Positions 11,286-23,875 of a stretch of DNA of 64,000 nucleotides are shown here, in pieces. The notes beneath the pieces were generated by a model that had not been told where the DNA came from, searched no databases, and saw only the letters and a program-made list of their open reading frames with translations. Position 1 is the stretch's first letter, and every line of letters begins with the position of its first letter. The stretch covers positions 55,925-119,924 of the forward strand of contig JAEUJY010000050.1 in assembly GCA_016794525.1 (NCBI GenBank), read 5' to 3'. A program made the translations under genes and the position numbers. Source of the stretch: Myxococcales bacterium (lineage in GTDB: Bacteria > Myxococcota_A > Polyangia > Haliangiales > Haliangiaceae).

Positions 11286-12572
11286 TCACCCCGGCGGTGG
11301 TGGCGGCGGCGGCCCTGCGTCCCCGCGCAACGCGCGCAAGGCGATCGGCGCCGCGAGGCGCGCGCCGCCCTTGCCGAACGCCAGGCGCTGCGCCGGGTAG
11401 ATGCTGCGGTGGCCGGTGAGCAGGTAGGCGACGACGCCGACGATCACGACGTGCGGCAGCGCGGCGCCGCCCAGCAGCTCGACGGCCATGATCGACAGCG
11501 CCAGCGGCGTGTTCGACGCCGCGGCGAACACCGCGGCCAGGCCGACGCCGGCGCCGAGCGCGAGCGGGAGGTCGAGCAGCCCGGCCAGCGCGCTGCCGAG
11601 CGCGGCGCCGATGAAGAACAGCGGCGTGACCTCGCCGCCGAGGAAGCCGGCGCCCAGCGTCACCGCGGTGAACGCCAGCTTGAGCGCGAACGCGTAGGCC
11701 GGCAGGTCGGGGTCGTCGAACGCGCGCACGATCGTCGGCACGCCGAGGCCGAGGTAGTCGGCGGTGCCGAGCAGCTGCCACAGCCCGACGACGATCAGGC
11801 CGCCGACCGCCATGCGCAGCGGCAGGCGCGGCAGCAGGCGCTCGCCGTGGCGCTTGATCGCGTGGGTCAGCTCGATGAACAGCGTCGTCACCGCGGCCAC
11901 CGCGATCGCGAACACCAGCCACTTGCCCACGAGCAGCGGGGTCAGCGCCACCGCCGGCGCGGCCGGGTAGAGGGTGTGCTCGATGCCCAGGCCGCGGGTG
12001 GTGAGGTCGCCGACGACCGCGGCGGTCACCGCCGGCGCCAGCGCCGCGTACTCGATGCGCCCCAGCACGATGAACTCGAGGCCGAACACCGCGCCGGCGA
12101 CCGGCGTGCCGAAGACCGCGCCGAACCCGCCGGCGACGCCGGCCGCGAGCAGCTGGCGCCGCACCGCCGGCGACACCCGCAGCCGGTGCGCGATCCAGTC
12201 GCTGAGGCTGGCGCCCATCTGCACCGCGGTGCCCTCGCGCCCGGCGCTGCCGCCGAACAGGTGCGTGAGCACGGTGCCGAGCAGCACCATCGGCGCCATC
12301 CGCAGCGGCAGCTCCGGGCCGTCGTCGTGGATCGCGTCGATGACGAGGTTGGTGCCGGCCTTGATCGGCTGGCCGAAGCGCTCGTAGATCCAGCCGAGCG
12401 CCAGGCCGGCCACCGGCAGCGCGAAGACGATGACCGCGTGGTCGGTGCGGTAGTCGGTCGCGCGCTGGAGCAGCCACAGGAACAGCGCCGCGGCGGCGCC
12501 GCAGACGACGCCGACCACGGAGCCGAGGCCGAGCCACTGCGCGAGGGCGATCAGGCGATCGCGGCGGGTCAC
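11286..12572 (-). CDS. CLC-F-type fluoride/proton antiporter
   Basis: A 428-residue CLC-family membrane protein. In place of the chloride-channel motif GSGIP it has GTNLV (73-77), and the GKEGP-type motif is GREGT (111-115). Both deviations resemble the fluoride-specific CLC-F branch, where GNNLI/GMNLV and GREGT-like motifs are known. GTPVAGAVFGLE and GGEVTPLFFIGAALG are the other anion-path motifs. The upstream fluoride aptamer supports fluoride export. Translation starts at GTG 12572, which overlaps the stop codon of a 10-codon leader ORF (GTGA); only the leader ORF has a Shine-Dalgarno. A proline run ends the protein. Confidence 0.88.
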   Translation of the reverse strand: MTRRDRLIALAQWLGLGSVVGVVCGAAAALFLWLLQRATDYRTDHAVIVFALPVAGLALGWIYERFGQPIKAGTNLVIDAIHDDGPELPLRMAPMVLLGTVLTHLFGGSAGREGTAVQMGASLSDWIAHRLRVSPAVRRQLLAAGVAGGFGAVFGTPVAGAVFGLEFIVLGRIEYAALAPAVTAAVVGDLTTRGLGIEHTLYPAAPAVALTPLLVGKWLVFAIAVAAVTTLFIELTHAIKRHGERLLPRLPLRMAVGGLIVVGLWQLLGTADYLGLGVPTIVRAFDDPDLPAYAFALKLAFTAVTLGAGFLGGEVTPLFFIGAALGSALAGLLDLPLALGAGVGLAAVFAAASNTPLALSIMAVELLGGAALPHVVIVGVVAYLLTGHRSIYPAQRLAFGKGGARLAAPIALRALRGDAGPPPPPPPG

Positions 12573-12601
12573 GCGGGCACCGGTGGGGCGGGGTGGGGCA
12601 T
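12569..12601 (-). CDS. 10-residue leader ORF coupled to the CLC-F gene
   Basis: ATG at 12601 opens MPHPAPPVPA and stops at TGA 12571-12569, which overlaps the CLC-F GTG in a GTGA. AGGAG at 12612-12608 sits 6 nt upstream of this ATG, an ideal Shine-Dalgarno spacing. The CLC-F GTG itself has no Shine-Dalgarno close by. Ribosomes should load at the leader and restart at the antiporter. The proline-rich peptide is probably not functional by itself, though Pro-rich nascent chains can stall ribosomes. Confidence 0.55.
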   Translation of the reverse strand: MPHPAPPVPA

Positions 12602-12617
12602 CGGGCTCTCCTGGCTG

Positions 12618-12652
12618 GGGCGCCGGAGGGCTCGCGAGCTCCTACGGCGCCC
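12618..12652 (-). promoter_or_regulatory. expression-platform hairpin of the fluoride riboswitch
   Basis: GGGCGCCG and CGGCGCCC (12618-12625 and 12645-12652) are perfect complements enclosing a smaller palindrome CTCGCGAG. Its strand CGTAGGAG (12646-12639) is also perfectly complementary to CTCCTACG (12676-12669) at the end of the aptamer. The two pairings exclude each other. There is no clear U-tract, so attenuation or control of leader-ORF translation are both possible. Confidence 0.6.
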
Positions 12653-12668
12653 GGTGATCGGGCGGCAT

Positions 12669-12723
12669 CGTAGGAGTCATTGGTGGTCGACGGCGACCAC
12701 GGTTGTCGGCGGACTCCACCGCC
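12669..12723 (-). promoter_or_regulatory. fluoride riboswitch (crcB motif) aptamer
   Basis: On the minus strand the segment contains P1 arms GGCG/CGCC, a junction with AACCG, a second stem TGGTCG/CGACCA, then AATGACTCCTACG. The last part matches the highly conserved 3' end of crcB-motif RNAs (AUGACUCCUAC). The pseudoknot is a perfect 6 bp: GGAGTC in the P1 loop with GACTCC near the 3' end. It lies about 70 nt upstream of the leader ORF of a CLC-F-type antiporter, a known target class of this riboswitch. Confidence 0.85.
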
Positions 12724-12792
12724 ATCGTGTCGAGGATGTTCGAGGATGCGCCGCCCGGCGCGAGGCTGTCAAGGCAGCCCGCGGCGGCGGCG

Positions 12793-13710
<918 letters not shown>

Positions 13711-13715
13711 CGCGC

Positions 13716-14399
13716 TCACGGCGTGGCGGGCGTGGCGGGCGTGGCGGGCTTGGCGGCCGAGCCGGCGGCCGGATCCACGGGCGCGCCCGGGGTCTTGCCG
13801 GGGACGACCGGCGTCGCGCCGACCGGGGGCGCCGAGCCAGCGGCGGGCGCCGGAGCCGGGGTGGCCGGCGGGGTCGGGGCCGGGGCCGGCGTCGCGGTGC
13901 CGGCGGCAGGCGGCGTGGCCGAGCCGCCCGCGGGGATCTCGGCGGGGACCTCGGCGCCGGTCGCGCCCGCGCCGGTCGCGCTGCCGCCGGTCGCGCCGGT
14001 CGCGCTGCCCGCGCCGGTGCCCAGATCGATCGTCACGCCGGCGTCGCCGTCGGGGGTGGTCGCGGTGGCGCCGGCGTCGCTGGTGTCGAACGCCTTGCGC
14101 TCGGCCTCCTTGGCGCGCTTGCGCTTGGCCGCCTCGCTGTTGGAGTAGCGCTCGAGCGAGTCGCCGGCGTCGCGGCTGGCGACGAAGGCGAGGATCATCG
14201 AGGTCAGCATGAACACGGTGGCCGCGGCGGCGGTCAGCCGGCGCAGGAACGTCGACGCGCCCGCGCCGCCGAACACCGAGCCGGCGTTGGACCCGCCGAA
14301 CGCGCCACCCATGCCGCCACCCTTGCCCTGCTGCAGCAGCACCGTGAGCATGAGGAACAAGCACACGACGACGTGCAGGATCGTGACCAGGGTCGACAT
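13716..14399 (-). CDS. secG: SecG translocase subunit with long Pro/Ala tail
   Basis: The first 80 residues are a normal SecG: two transmembrane helices flanking the Gly-rich loop QQGKGGGMGGAFGG. SecG assists SecYE during preprotein export. The protein is 227 residues, roughly twice or more the usual length, because of a C-terminal extension. The extension has a basic stretch (AAKRKRAKEAERK) and then over 120 residues of Ala/Pro/Gly/Thr ending in near-perfect PAT repeats encoded by 9-bp direct repeats. It lies between the methyltransferase and dapF. Confidence 0.9.
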   Translation of the reverse strand: MSTLVTILHVVVCLFLMLTVLLQQGKGGGMGGAFGGSNAGSVFGGAGASTFLRRLTAAAATVFMLTSMILAFVASRDAGDSLERYSNSEAAKRKRAKEAERKAFDTSDAGATATTPDGDAGVTIDLGTGAGSATGATGGSATGAGATGAEVPAEIPAGGSATPPAAGTATPAPAPTPPATPAPAPAAGSAPPVGATPVVPGKTPGAPVDPAAGSAAKPATPATPATP

Positions 14400-14450
14400 A
14401 GGAGGTGTCGTTTAGCCCAAGCCCCGGGGGCGTGCAAGCTGCCAGTGAGG

Positions 14451-15338
14451 CTAGGTTTTCGTCGCGGGCAGGGCGGGGGCCGGGGTCTGGAAGACGGTCA
14501 GGCCGTCGCCGGGCGGGCAGCGCAGCGCGCCGAACGCCGCGTCGACCAGCGCCGCGGGGCTCAGCATGGCCCAGCGGAACCGCGGCGGCTCGAACGCCAC
14601 GTCGAGCGTGTCGTCGACCGCGCGCAAGTACCGCAGCAGGTACGGCTGGTTGAGCGTGGGCACCCAGGTGTTGGTGTACGGCCGACGGTGATGGGCCACG
14701 ACGGTCCAGCCACGCGCGGTCGCCGCGGCCACCAGCGCCGGGTGGGCGACCAGGTGGCGGTGGTAGGGCTGGTGCAGGGTGTGGCGCCAGCGCTCGGGGG
14801 CCGTCAGGTCGATCGCCGCGGCGTCGGGAGTGCCGATCGCCACCCGTCCGCCCGGCCGCACCAGCCGGCCCAGCTCGTCCAGGAGCGCCAGGGGATCGGC
14901 GACGTGCTCGATCACGTCCTGGGCGATCGCGGCGTCGTAGCGGTCGGCCAGGACCGCGCGATCGGCGAACGCCGGATCGTACGCGTCGTAGCCGTGGGCG
15001 TCGGCGCCGCGGCGGCGCAGCTCGTCGACCAGGAGGCCGCGGCCGCAGCCGTAGTCGAGCACCCGCGCGCCGCGCGCGACGCCGGCGGCGCGCAGCCGCT
15101 TCCACAGCCGGCCGTGGAAGAAGCGGGTGATCCGCGACGGCGTGGCGCGAGCGAACGGGTAGTCGCGGTAGTAGCGATCGAGGTCGACCTCGTCGCGCGC
15201 GTGGATCGAACGACAGCCGGCGCAGCGCCACAGCGCGAACCGCTCGGCGGCGAACGCGCGCACGTTGCTGGCGACCGCGGCCTCCTCGGCGGGCGGCTGG
15301 GCGGCGCCGCAGACGACGCACGGCAACGAGGCGGCCAT
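14451..15338 (-). CDS. class I SAM methyltransferase with N-terminal zinc-binding motif
   Basis: A 295-residue protein. Residues 7-40 hold CVVCG and CAGC, a four-Cys zinc-ribbon-like start common in sugar or natural-product methyltransferases. The SAM-binding motif I is VLDYGCGRG, and DVIEHVADP is the typical post-motif of the Methyltransf_23/UbiG-like group. Substrate unknown. The ATG at 15338 is supported by the CxxC start and by TACGGT ending 7 nt upstream. It is the first gene of a run with secG and dapF (51-bp gap). Confidence 0.85.
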   Translation of the reverse strand: MAASLPCVVCGAAQPPAEEAAVASNVRAFAAERFALWRCAGCRSIHARDEVDLDRYYRDYPFARATPSRITRFFHGRLWKRLRAAGVARGARVLDYGCGRGLLVDELRRRGADAHGYDAYDPAFADRAVLADRYDAAIAQDVIEHVADPLALLDELGRLVRPGGRVAIGTPDAAAIDLTAPERWRHTLHQPYHRHLVAHPALVAAATARGWTVVAHHRRPYTNTWVPTLNQPYLLRYLRAVDDTLDVAFEPPRFRWAMLSPAALVDAAFGALRCPPGDGLTVFQTPAPALPATKT

Positions 15339-15408
15339 CGGCGGCACCGTAGCAGCCCGCGCCGCGTCGCCCCAGCGGGCGCCTGGCGAGCCCGGGCGCG
15401 CGGCCTGC

Positions 15409-15441
15409 TTGACAGCGGACGCGCATCCGTAATAACGGATG
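15409..15441 (+). promoter_or_regulatory. promoter and operator-like palindrome of the hydrolase gene
   Basis: TTGACA (15409-15414) is followed after 15 nt by TAATAA (15430-15435), which ends 8 nt before the ATG at 15444. Over the -10 lies CATCCGT-N4-ACGGATG (15424-15441), a perfect 7+7 inverted repeat and the only AT-rich patch nearby. Its position would let a repressor block transcription. Confidence 0.5.
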
Positions 15442-15443
15442 GC

Positions 15444-15995
15444 ATGCGTACCCGCTTGCTCATCCCCGGCTGGGGCGGCTCGGGCCCCGATCACTGGCAG
15501 ACCCGCTGGGAGCGCGAGCTGCGCGGCGCGCGCAAGATCGAGCTGCCGGGCTGGTTCGAGCCGGCGCCCGCGCCGTGGATCGAGGCGATCGATCGCGCGG
15601 TGGTGCGGGCCAGCGCGACCAGCGGCCAGCCGCCGATCGTGATCGCGCACTCGCTGGGCTGCGTCGCGGTCGCGGCGTGGGCCGCGCGCCACCGCCGGCC
15701 GATCGCCGCGGCGATGCTGGTCGCGCCGTGCGACTGCGAGGATCCGCGCGCGTCGGCGGCGCTGCGCGGCTTCGCCCCGATGCCGCGCGCGCGGCTGCCG
15801 TTCCCGACCCGCGTCGTGGCCTCCGACGACGATCCGTACATCACCGTCGCGGCGGTGACCGCGCTGGCGGCGGCGTGGGGCGCCGAGCTGACGGTGGTCG
15901 CCGGCGCCGGCCACCTCAACGCGGCGTCGGGGCACGGCGCGTGGCCCGAGGGCCAGGCGCTCCTGCGCGCGCACCTCGCGGCGGCCGCGGCCTGA
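15444..15995 (+). CDS. alpha/beta hydrolase, RBBP9/YdeN family
   Basis: A 183-residue serine hydrolase. LLIPGWGGSGPDHWQ is the signature start of the RBBP9/YdeN family, and the nucleophile elbow is AHSLGC. The acid is likely the Asp in ASDDDPYI and the histidine is in GAGHLNAASGHGAWPEG, all in the expected order and spacing. The natural substrate of the family is uncertain. It converges with the kinase gene, with adjacent stop codons. An ATG 5 nt upstream is out of frame and belongs to a shadow ORF. Confidence 0.85.
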   Translation: MRTRLLIPGWGGSGPDHWQTRWERELRGARKIELPGWFEPAPAPWIEAIDRAVVRASATSGQPPIVIAHSLGCVAVAAWAARHRRPIAAAMLVAPCDCEDPRASAALRGFAPMPRARLPFPTRVVASDDDPYITVAAVTALAAAWGAELTVVAGAGHLNAASGHGAWPEGQALLRAHLAAAAA

Positions 15996-19691
<3,696 letters not shown>

Positions 19692-19700
19692 GCCGGCAGC

Positions 19701-20708
19701 CTAGCGCGGATCCTCGGCGCGCCGAGGGGCAGCGACGGCTTGCCACAGCACCTGGCCGTGGCCGATCGTGAAGTCGAACGCGGCCCAGAAGCCCCACCCG
19801 GTCTCGATGGCGCCGCCGGCGAGGCCGAGGTCGCGGGCGATCGGGTGGCTGTCGACGTCGCGGATGGTGAGGACGTGCTCGTCGAGGAAGCCGCCGCCGC
19901 GCCACGCGCCGAGGTCGCAGGCGGCCTCGACGATCGCCTGGTAACAGGCCCGGGTCGGATCGGCGACGTCGCGGAACTGCTTGAGGAAGAACATCGGCAC
20001 CAGGCCCTCGCGCAGGTCGCCGATCAGGTGCTTGATCAGCGCCCAGGTCGGGCGCGGCAGCTGGCCCTCGCCGAGCGCGCGCAACAGCAGCCGGGCCTCG
20101 ACCTTGGCGAACGCCTCGAGGACGTTGTCGAACGTCGACGCCAGCTCGCCGAGCGGCCCGTCGTCGCTGCGGGCCAGCCGGTACAGCTCGAGCTGGCGCG
20201 CCGCCGTGGTCGGCGCGAACCGCTCGATGACCTGCGTCGTCACCGCGAAGACGCTGGGATCGTCCGGATCGCGCGGCATCGCGCAGGTCGCGAACGCCTT
20301 GGCGAAGCCGTAGGTCTCGCGGCCGGTGAACACCGCCGCGGCGTTGTCGATGAACAGGTACGGCTGGTACCAGCCGACCCGCTCGATCGCGAAGCGCCCG
20401 TCGACGACCCGGCCGCGCGCGCACGGGATCCAGAAGCCGAGATCGCGCTCGCTGGCCCAGCCCTTGTCGCGATCGGGCGGCGCGACCGCGCAGCCGTGGC
20501 GGATGTCGGCGGCGACCACCGCGACCAGCGGCAGCAGCGGCCGCACCTCGACCGCGCCGCCCGACGGCTCGGCGAACGCCCGCGCGCAGGTGCGGGCCAG
20601 CGCGTCCCAGTCGGCCTCGATCAGCCACGCGTACATCGTCGTCTGGTTGCACGCGATCGGGTGGGCCAGCACCAGATCGCCGCCGCGCTCGACGTAGCGC
20701 CCGCTCAC
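19701..20708 (-). CDS. acetoacetate decarboxylase-like protein
   Basis: A 335-residue protein. Segments such as LPLVAVVAADIRHG, GWYQPYLFIDN and GRETYGFAKAFA resemble the acetoacetate decarboxylase (ADC) superfamily, many of whose members are not decarboxylases. It starts with GTG inside the stop of the FAD oxidoreductase gene (GTGA, 20705-20708), so the two are coupled and probably act on the same pathway. The substrate is unknown. The Lys of FAKAF is a candidate for the Schiff-base lysine, but I could not confirm this without alignment. Confidence 0.65.
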   Translation of the reverse strand: MSGRYVERGGDLVLAHPIACNQTTMYAWLIEADWDALARTCARAFAEPSGGAVEVRPLLPLVAVVAADIRHGCAVAPPDRDKGWASERDLGFWIPCARGRVVDGRFAIERVGWYQPYLFIDNAAAVFTGRETYGFAKAFATCAMPRDPDDPSVFAVTTQVIERFAPTTAARQLELYRLARSDDGPLGELASTFDNVLEAFAKVEARLLLRALGEGQLPRPTWALIKHLIGDLREGLVPMFFLKQFRDVADPTRACYQAIVEAACDLGAWRGGGFLDEHVLTIRDVDSHPIARDLGLAGGAIETGWGFWAAFDFTIGHGQVLWQAVAAPRRAEDPR

Positions 20709-22924
20709 CGCTCCCCCCACGGCCCGCGGCGCGGCAGGATGTCGCCGACGATCCGCGTCGGGTGGCCGCACAGGAACTGCGCGGCGTTCATGCCCGACAT
20801 GACCGCGGCCTCGACGCAGCCGGCGTTGATGCCGGTGAAGGTGTGGTCGCCGACGTGGAGCAGGTTGTCGACGTCGGTCTCCTCGGCGCGCAGCCGCAGC
20901 CGGGTCGTGCCCGGCTCCGACAGGACGTAGCGCTCGGACGGGTTCACCGTCGCGCGCAGGTACTGGGCGTCGAGCCGGGCCTCGCCGTCGCGCTCCTGCT
21001 CGTCGACGAGGAAGTACCAGTTGAGGCAGCGCGGATCGTGGGTCTGGGTGGCGTGCGGCCACAGCGGCGCGACCTCGCGGCGCAGCCACGCCAGCGCGCT
21101 GGCGCGCACCCGCGCCAGCTGGCGCGCGGTGTAGCCGTGATCGCTGCGCGGCGGCAGCGGCTCGTCGTCGACGAGCCGGCTCACCAGGTAGGCGAGGTTG
21201 CCGGGCACCTTGCCCGGCGGCCAGTCCTCGCGCTCGAGCAGGTGGGTCAGGTCGGCCCAGGTGTCCATCCACAGCGCGTAGCTGCCGACGATCGGCTTGG
21301 GCCACGGGCAGCCGAGGCCGCGCAGGTCGGGGCGGAACCACAGCTGCATCGCCTGGGTCTGGGTGGTGACGACGCCCTCGGCCATCGCCTTGAACCGCGG
21401 GCTGGCGTCCATCACCTCGCGCGCGACGTACGGGAACGTCGCGACCGCGGTGCCGAGGATCACCCGATCGAAGTCGACGCCGTGCTCGAGCACCCGCGGC
21501 GGCAGGCGGTCGACCCACGGCGTCCACCAGTCCTCGAGATCGCAGCCCGACGCCGCCAGCGCGTCGCCGCCGTCGAGCTGATCGTAGCGCGGCGCGCTGG
21601 GCCAGCAGGGCAGGCCCTTGACGTCGTAGAGCGGGCGGTACGGCGCGTCGCCCTTGACGCCGATCGGGCGGCCGATGTGGACCTTGGCGACGGTGCGGCG
21701 ATCGGCGGCCAGCTCGAGCCGATCGACGCGGTGGAAGAAGTGGAAGCGCACGCCGCGGCGGCGCAGCACCTCGTACATCGGCGCGAAGATCGTGTCGCCC
21801 ATCCCCGCCTGCATCTCCCAGAAGATGGCGCCCTTGTAGCCGAGCATCAGCCGCAGGATCCCGTGCATCGCGGTGCCGGCGCCCAGCTCGGTCTGCTCGC
21901 CGAACGCCAGCGCGTAGGCGGCCTCGATCGGCGCCGAGTACGCGGTCTGGCGCGCGGCGCCGTGGCGCATGATCCACGACCGGAAGCCCTCGCCGTCGAG
22001 CTTGAACCAGTACGGATCGCCGCCCACCAGGCCGGCGTCGATCATGCCGGTGATCGCCGCGACGCACAGGTCGACCATGACGAACATCCGGCGCTGGCCG
22101 GGGTCGTGATCGATGACGTCCGCGACGCGCCCCCACACCCAGGCCCGCAGCCGACGCAGCATCACCACCAGCGCCGAGTGGCGGCTGTCGGTCAGCTGCG
22201 ACGAGCCGATCAGCGACGCCAGCCGCGTCGCCGCGTAGATCAGCTGATCGTCGAGCGTGGTCAGCCCGGCGAGGTACTGCACGCCCGACACGAAGGTGTC
22301 GGCGACCCGCTGCGCCAGCCCGGCCAGGAGCTCGCTCACCCGCAGGTCGCCCGACGCGCCGGGGTGGGCCTCGGTCGTGGTCAGCACGTCGCCGACCAGC
22401 CGCTCGACGACGTCGGGGCGCGGCTCGCCGAGCAGCCCGCCGCCGACCAGCCAGCGCTGGATCCACTCGAGCATCATCGTCACGTAGTCCCACCCGCTCG
22501 GCCACTCGCCGCCGGTGCCCGGCGTGAGGCCGTTGCCGGGGAACTCGACCGGCCACGGCTCCCAGCGCTCGCCGCCGTCGGCGCCGCGCAGGTGCTCCAT
22601 GAACACGACGAGCTGCTGCGGCTTCCACGCCGCGTCCCACGTCGCGAGCGGCTCGTCGGGGCCGCGCCCCAGCTCGCGGTAGAGCCGCTGCATCGTCGCG
22701 AAGGCGTTGTCGTAGAATCCCAGAAAAATGTGTAAGCCGTGTTCTTCGATGCGGTGCCGCATCGCGGCGTTGCGCCCGCTGGCGCCCTTGCCGCCGAGGC
22801 GCCAGCCCAGCTGGTAGACGTCGATCTCCCAGTCGTCCTGCCAGCCCGGATAGCTCGACAGGTAGAACGCGGTGGTCATCGCCGAGACGCCGCCGCCCAG
22901 GATCGCGATCCGCTCTTTCCCCAT
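20705..22924 (-). CDS. FAD-dependent oxidoreductase (phytoene-desaturase-like)
   Basis: A 739-residue flavoprotein. The N-terminal dinucleotide-binding fold is ILGGGVSAMTTAFYL with the following acidic residue in DVYQLGWRLGGKG. GLHIFLGFYDNAF is the typical second motif of carotenoid-desaturase-like amine oxidases, and the C-terminal FAD motif is HVGDHTFTGINAGCVEAAVMSG. The central 300 residues are long compared with usual desaturases. The family oxidises lipophilic substrates; here the target is unknown. It is coupled to the ADC-like gene by a GTGA overlap. Confidence 0.8.
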   Translation of the reverse strand: MGKERIAILGGGVSAMTTAFYLSSYPGWQDDWEIDVYQLGWRLGGKGASGRNAAMRHRIEEHGLHIFLGFYDNAFATMQRLYRELGRGPDEPLATWDAAWKPQQLVVFMEHLRGADGGERWEPWPVEFPGNGLTPGTGGEWPSGWDYVTMMLEWIQRWLVGGGLLGEPRPDVVERLVGDVLTTTEAHPGASGDLRVSELLAGLAQRVADTFVSGVQYLAGLTTLDDQLIYAATRLASLIGSSQLTDSRHSALVVMLRRLRAWVWGRVADVIDHDPGQRRMFVMVDLCVAAITGMIDAGLVGGDPYWFKLDGEGFRSWIMRHGAARQTAYSAPIEAAYALAFGEQTELGAGTAMHGILRLMLGYKGAIFWEMQAGMGDTIFAPMYEVLRRRGVRFHFFHRVDRLELAADRRTVAKVHIGRPIGVKGDAPYRPLYDVKGLPCWPSAPRYDQLDGGDALAASGCDLEDWWTPWVDRLPPRVLEHGVDFDRVILGTAVATFPYVAREVMDASPRFKAMAEGVVTTQTQAMQLWFRPDLRGLGCPWPKPIVGSYALWMDTWADLTHLLEREDWPPGKVPGNLAYLVSRLVDDEPLPPRSDHGYTARQLARVRASALAWLRREVAPLWPHATQTHDPRCLNWYFLVDEQERDGEARLDAQYLRATVNPSERYVLSEPGTTRLRLRAEETDVDNLLHVGDHTFTGINAGCVEAAVMSGMNAAQFLCGHPTRIVGDILPRRGPWGER

Positions 22925-22978
22925 CGCGCCATGATCGCCGCAGCGGTCCGGCCGCGCAATCGCGAAGCGCCGGCGGCG

Positions 22979-23875
22979 CTACGGGATGTGAAGTGGGCCA
23001 CCCCACCAGGCGGCGCCGTCGTAGCGGACCAGGAGCGCGCCGCCCCACGCCACCAGGTGGCCGGCGATGGCGCGCAGCCGCGTCACCGGCAGCTCGGTCA
23101 CCGGGTGCAGCGCCGCGCCGTCGAGCCGCCACACGCCGCGGCGATCGCCGGCTAGGTAGATCGCGCCGCCCCAGCTGGCGATGCCGGTCCACGCGCGGCC
23201 GGCGACCCGGGCCACCTCGCGCAGCGCCGCGCCGTCCCACGCGAAGACGCCGCCGTCGGCGCCGACGACGTAGGCGCGCCCGTCGTCGTGCCACGCGACG
23301 TCGAGCAGCGTCTCGCGCGCGGTGGTCTCGTGCGCGGCCCACTCGTCGTCGGCGTAGCGCCACAGCGCGCCGCGGGTGCCGACCGCGATCGCGCCGTCGA
23401 CGGCGCCGGGGCCGGCCACCGCGGTCGCGTCGCCGGGGCCGTCGTCCTCGACCAGGTCGACGCGGATCCGCCCCGGGCCCAGCCGGACCCGGCCCAGCAC
23501 GCCGGGGCCGCACACCAGCAGATCGTCGTCGGCCGCCGGCCACACCGCGGCCAGCCCGCCGGCGCGGGTCGGCAGCGCGTAGCGCCGGCCGCCGGGCCCG
23601 CAGCCCAGCCGCAGCGCGCCGTCGGCGGTGACCGCGATCGGCGCGCCGTGACGATCGGCGGCCAGCCCGACGATCCACTCGCGGTACTCGCCCAGCGGGC
23701 GCCACGCGATCGGCTCGACGTGGGCCAGCTCGACCACCAGCGAGGTCAGCTCCTCGACGTCGCCGCCGCGCGGCGCGATCGTCACCGCCACCGCCAGCGC
23801 GTCGAGCGACGCGCCCGCGACCCCGGCGATGCTGACGTCGAGCTCGCCGGTGGTCTCCGCGTCGTCACCGCTCAT
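22979..23875 (-). CDS. beta-propeller-like protein of unknown function
   Basis: A 298-residue protein made of about six repeats with the rhythm GxLWRYxDDEWxAH, GGVFAWDGAALREV, GVWRLDGAALHPV and LLVRYDGAAWWGG. This is what a WD40/Kelch-like propeller looks like. There is no signal peptide. Its start overlaps the end of the aldo/keto-reductase-like gene by 11 bp and the FAD oxidoreductase gene follows 54 bp later, so it is part of the same transcript. No function was recognised. Confidence 0.6.
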   Translation of the reverse strand: MSGDDAETTGELDVSIAGVAGASLDALAVAVTIAPRGGDVEELTSLVVELAHVEPIAWRPLGEYREWIVGLAADRHGAPIAVTADGALRLGCGPGGRRYALPTRAGGLAAVWPAADDDLLVCGPGVLGRVRLGPGRIRVDLVEDDGPGDATAVAGPGAVDGAIAVGTRGALWRYADDEWAAHETTARETLLDVAWHDDGRAYVVGADGGVFAWDGAALREVARVAGRAWTGIASWGGAIYLAGDRRGVWRLDGAALHPVTELPVTRLRAIAGHLVAWGGALLVRYDGAAWWGGPLHIP

